The notes under the pieces: generated by a model
The model's input: the letters and a program-made list of their open reading frames with translations, nothing else
Database searches by the model: none
What the model was told of the DNA's origin: nothing
Made by a program: the position numbers and the translations under genes
Assembly (NCBI GenBank): GCA_026786155.1
Contig: JAJAYR010000344.1
Location: forward strand, 1 to 6,823
DNA from: Pyrinomonadaceae bacterium
GTDB lineage: Bacteria > Acidobacteriota > Blastocatellia > Pyrinomonadales > Pyrinomonadaceae
Length of the DNA: 6,823 nt
Reading direction: 5' to 3'
Shown: one piece after another, positions 5,090 to 6,823 of the stretch
Position numbering within the stretch: the stretch's first letter is position 1
How the letters are laid out: every line of letters starts with the position of its first letter

Positions 5090-6139
5090 TCAAAACCCGA
5101 CAAAAATCGGTTCGGGTTTAAGTTCGACATCGAAAATTTCTTTCACTTTTGCTTGAATCTCGTCTTTTAATCGCCAAACGTCCCGCGCCGAAGCGTTTCC
5201 GAGATTGACGATTGCCAGAGTGTGTTTAGTTGAAATCGCGGCGTTGCCCTGACGGAAGCCTTTGTGAAAACCGCTGTTTTCAATCAGCCACGCGGCGGGA
5301 ATCTTCACATTATTTTCATTAAACTTAAAATGCGGAACGCTTTCGATTCCAAAAGTTTTGGCGCGTTTTTCGATTTCCGCAAATCTTTCGTTGGCGACAA
5401 TCGGATTTTTGAAAAATGAACCGGCACTTTTTGAATTCGGGTCGCGTTCGTCAATCACCATAGATTTAGCGGCGCGTATTTTTAAAACGGCTTGGCGCGT
5501 TTTCTGCAAAGTCGGCATTTTTCCGCCAAAAAGTTCTCGCAAATCTTTATAAACGATTTTCGGTTCGCCGTCTCGCGTTAAGGAGAAAGTTACGGCTAAA
5601 ACGATGTAACGATTTTTTTGGGAAGTATTGAAAATACTTGACCGATAAGCAAAACCGCAGTCGGCGTTGGACAATTTTTTAACTTGACTGTCGGCGCGGT
5701 CAAAAACTTTGACTGCAAAAATCGTTTCGGAAACTTCCTGCCCGTAAGCCCCGACATTCTGCACGGGCGTTCCGCCGACCAAGCCGGGAATGCCGCTTAA
5801 ACATTCAACGCCCGGCAAATTTTCGGCGACGCAAAATTCGCAGAAAGCGTCCCAATCTTCGCCCGCGTTCGCCGTCACTAAGATTTTATCCTTCGCTCGT
5901 TCGACGAAAATTCCCTTGAGCGCGATTTGCAAAACCAAGCCGTCAAAACCTTCGTCGGCAATTAAAACATTGCTGCCGCCGCCGAGAATGAATGTTTCGA
6001 GATTATTTTCTTCGGCAAATTTCAACGCTTCGACGACTTCCATTTCGCTTTTCGCCGCCGCGAAAAATTTGGCTTTGCCGCCGATTTTCAAAGTCGTCAT
6101 TTCCGCCAGCGAAATATTTTCTTCGATTAAAAAACTCAT
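5090..6139 (-). CDS. murB: UDP-N-acetylenolpyruvoylglucosamine reductase (type I MurB)
   Basis: MurB reduces UDP-GlcNAc-enolpyruvate to UDP-MurNAc with NADPH through bound FAD, an essential cytoplasmic step of peptidoglycan synthesis. The 349 residues match the type I (E. coli-like) length. The FAD-binding half has TTLKIGGKA (15-23), GGGSNVLI (53-60) and GIPGLVGGTPVQNVGAYGQE (116-135). YRSSIF (165-170) carries the substrate-binding Tyr-Arg. GSFFKNP (240-246) contains the catalytic Ser241. The C-terminal ELKPEPIFVG (339-348) holds the general-acid Glu, probably E343. The ATG overlaps the hutH stop in an ATGA arrangement with no separate ribosome binding site, so translation is probably coupled to hutH. 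I find no missing motif, and the gene appears intact and functional. Confidence 0.96.
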   Translation of the reverse strand: MSFLIEENISLAEMTTLKIGGKAKFFAAAKSEMEVVEALKFAEENNLETFILGGGSNVLIADEGFDGLVLQIALKGIFVERAKDKILVTANAGEDWDAFCEFCVAENLPGVECLSGIPGLVGGTPVQNVGAYGQEVSETIFAVKVFDRADSQVKKLSNADCGFAYRSSIFNTSQKNRYIVLAVTFSLTRDGEPKIVYKDLRELFGGKMPTLQKTRQAVLKIRAAKSMVIDERDPNSKSAGSFFKNPIVANERFAEIEKRAKTFGIESVPHFKFNENNVKIPAAWLIENSGFHKGFRQGNAAISTKHTLAIVNLGNASARDVWRLKDEIQAKVKEIFDVELKPEPIFVGF

Positions 6140-6823
6140 TGATTGACGACGATTTCGCGGACAGCTTCGATGTAATTTTTCAGATAAACGTCTTTTTCGA
6201 TGAACGGCACACGCTCGCGGATTTTTTCAAAAACGGCGCGAGTTCCCTTGCCGAGTTTTTTGTTCAATCCGATTTTTCTTCTCCGAAAATCAATCGCCTG
6301 CGCCGCCGCGAAAAGTTCCAAAGCCAAAATATATTCGAGATTTTCGCCAATGGTTCGCAATTTCAGAACCGACGTAACGCCCATCGAAACGTGGTCTTCG
6401 ACGTTCGCCGAACTCGGAATCGTATCAACCGAAGCCGGATGCGACAAAATTTTATTTTCCGCGCAAAGGGCGGCGGCGGTGTATTGGACAATCATAAAAC
6501 CGGAATTGAGTCCGCCGTTTTCCGTCAAAAAAGCTGGTAAAATATGCGCGTTGGAACATTCGTCGGTTAGGCGCATCAAGCGTCTTTCCGAAATGTTGCC
6601 GAGTTCTGACAGCGCAATCGCCAGATAATCCATCGAAAGCGCGAGCGGTTCGCCGTGAAAATTGCCGCCGGAAATCACCTCGATTTTATCGCAGCTTTCA
6701 TCGCAGAAAATCAAAGGATTGTCCGTTACGGCGTTAAGTTCGATGTTGACGACCCATTCGGCGTAAGCGATTGCGTCGCGGCACGCGCCGTGAACCTGCG
6801 GCATACAGCGCAGAGTGTAGGCA
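6136..6823 (-). CDS. hutH: Histidine ammonia-lyase, C-terminal part (cut by window edge)
   Basis: This is the C-terminal part, about 228 residues, of an aromatic amino acid ammonia-lyase, best fitting HutH, which deaminates histidine to urocanate in the cytoplasm. The frame stays open to the right edge, so the start and the Ala-Ser-Gly MIO site lie outside. Visible motifs, numbered from the Met encoded at 6804-6802, are YTLRC just before it, MPQVHGAC (1-8), ELNAVTDNPLIF (22-33), SGGNFHGEP (45-53), GGLNSGFM (97-104), HPASVDTIPSSANVEDHVSM (122-141) and the closing helices. The acid of the family's xED motif is present (E136), but the residue before it is Val135 rather than the usual Gln. The last four bases overlap murB. 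A related Tyr/Phe lyase is possible, since selectivity residues in the N-terminal half are not visible. Confidence 0.88.
   Translation of the reverse strand, partial: AYTLRCMPQVHGACRDAIAYAEWVVNIELNAVTDNPLIFCDESCDKIEVISGGNFHGEPLALSMDYLAIALSELGNISERRLMRLTDECSNAHILPAFLTENGGLNSGFMIVQYTAAALCAENKILSHPASVDTIPSSANVEDHVSMGVTSVLKLRTIGENLEYILALELFAAAQAIDFRRRKIGLNKKLGKGTRAVFEKIRERVPFIEKDVYLKNYIEAVREIVVNQ

Noticed and set aside
5992..6540. 182-residue plus-strand reading frame
   Set aside because: It is antisense to murB and hutH, whose motifs are intact, and its composition (Phe/Arg/Ser-rich) is typical of a shadow.

Overview
The window looks like chromosomal DNA from a moderate-GC, Gram-negative-type bacterium. 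Gene style (AAA/GAA-rich codons, many GCG/CGA runs) and the set of proteins best fit an Acidobacteriota lineage such as Blastocatellia/Pyrinomonadaceae. That placement is an impression from protein style and was not tested against any database. No rRNA, tRNA, CRISPR array, phage gene or insertion-sequence transposase is visible.

Layout. Positions 1-145 hold a multi-hairpin palindromic repeat. From 146 to 3158 five genes run on the plus strand with short gaps or overlaps: a small antitoxin-like gene, a RelE/HigB-type toxin, a Uma2-family putative nuclease, an MGDG-synthase/UgtP-like glycolipid glycosyltransferase, and a small exported protein of unknown function. An inverted repeat across the last stop codon and a T-rich hairpin at 3208-3253 separate this block from a FabG-like short-chain dehydrogenase (3338-4087) and a non-haem ferritin-like gene (4217-4678) that has a strong promoter of its own. 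A long bidirectional terminator (4693-4736) lies at the convergence point. The rest of the window is on the minus strand: the 3' part of hutH (entering from the right edge), murB overlapping it by four bases, and a 91-residue protein of unknown function that has its own promoter.

How the genes relate. The first two genes are a probable type II toxin-antitoxin pair. The Uma2 gene 15 bases downstream may travel with it, but that is inference. The glycosyltransferase (membrane glycolipid) and MurB (peptidoglycan precursor) are envelope functions, HutH is histidine catabolism, and the ferritin-like protein is iron or oxidative-stress related. They do not form one obvious pathway, and I see no convincing new multi-gene system. 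The most unusual signals are non-coding: a BIME-like repeat whose two hairpin arms differ by compensatory changes, and a perfect inverted repeat lying exactly between the -35 and -10 boxes of the ferritin promoter. The 91-residue protein may be a divergent PC4-like single-strand nucleic-acid binder, which is a guess from sequence pattern.
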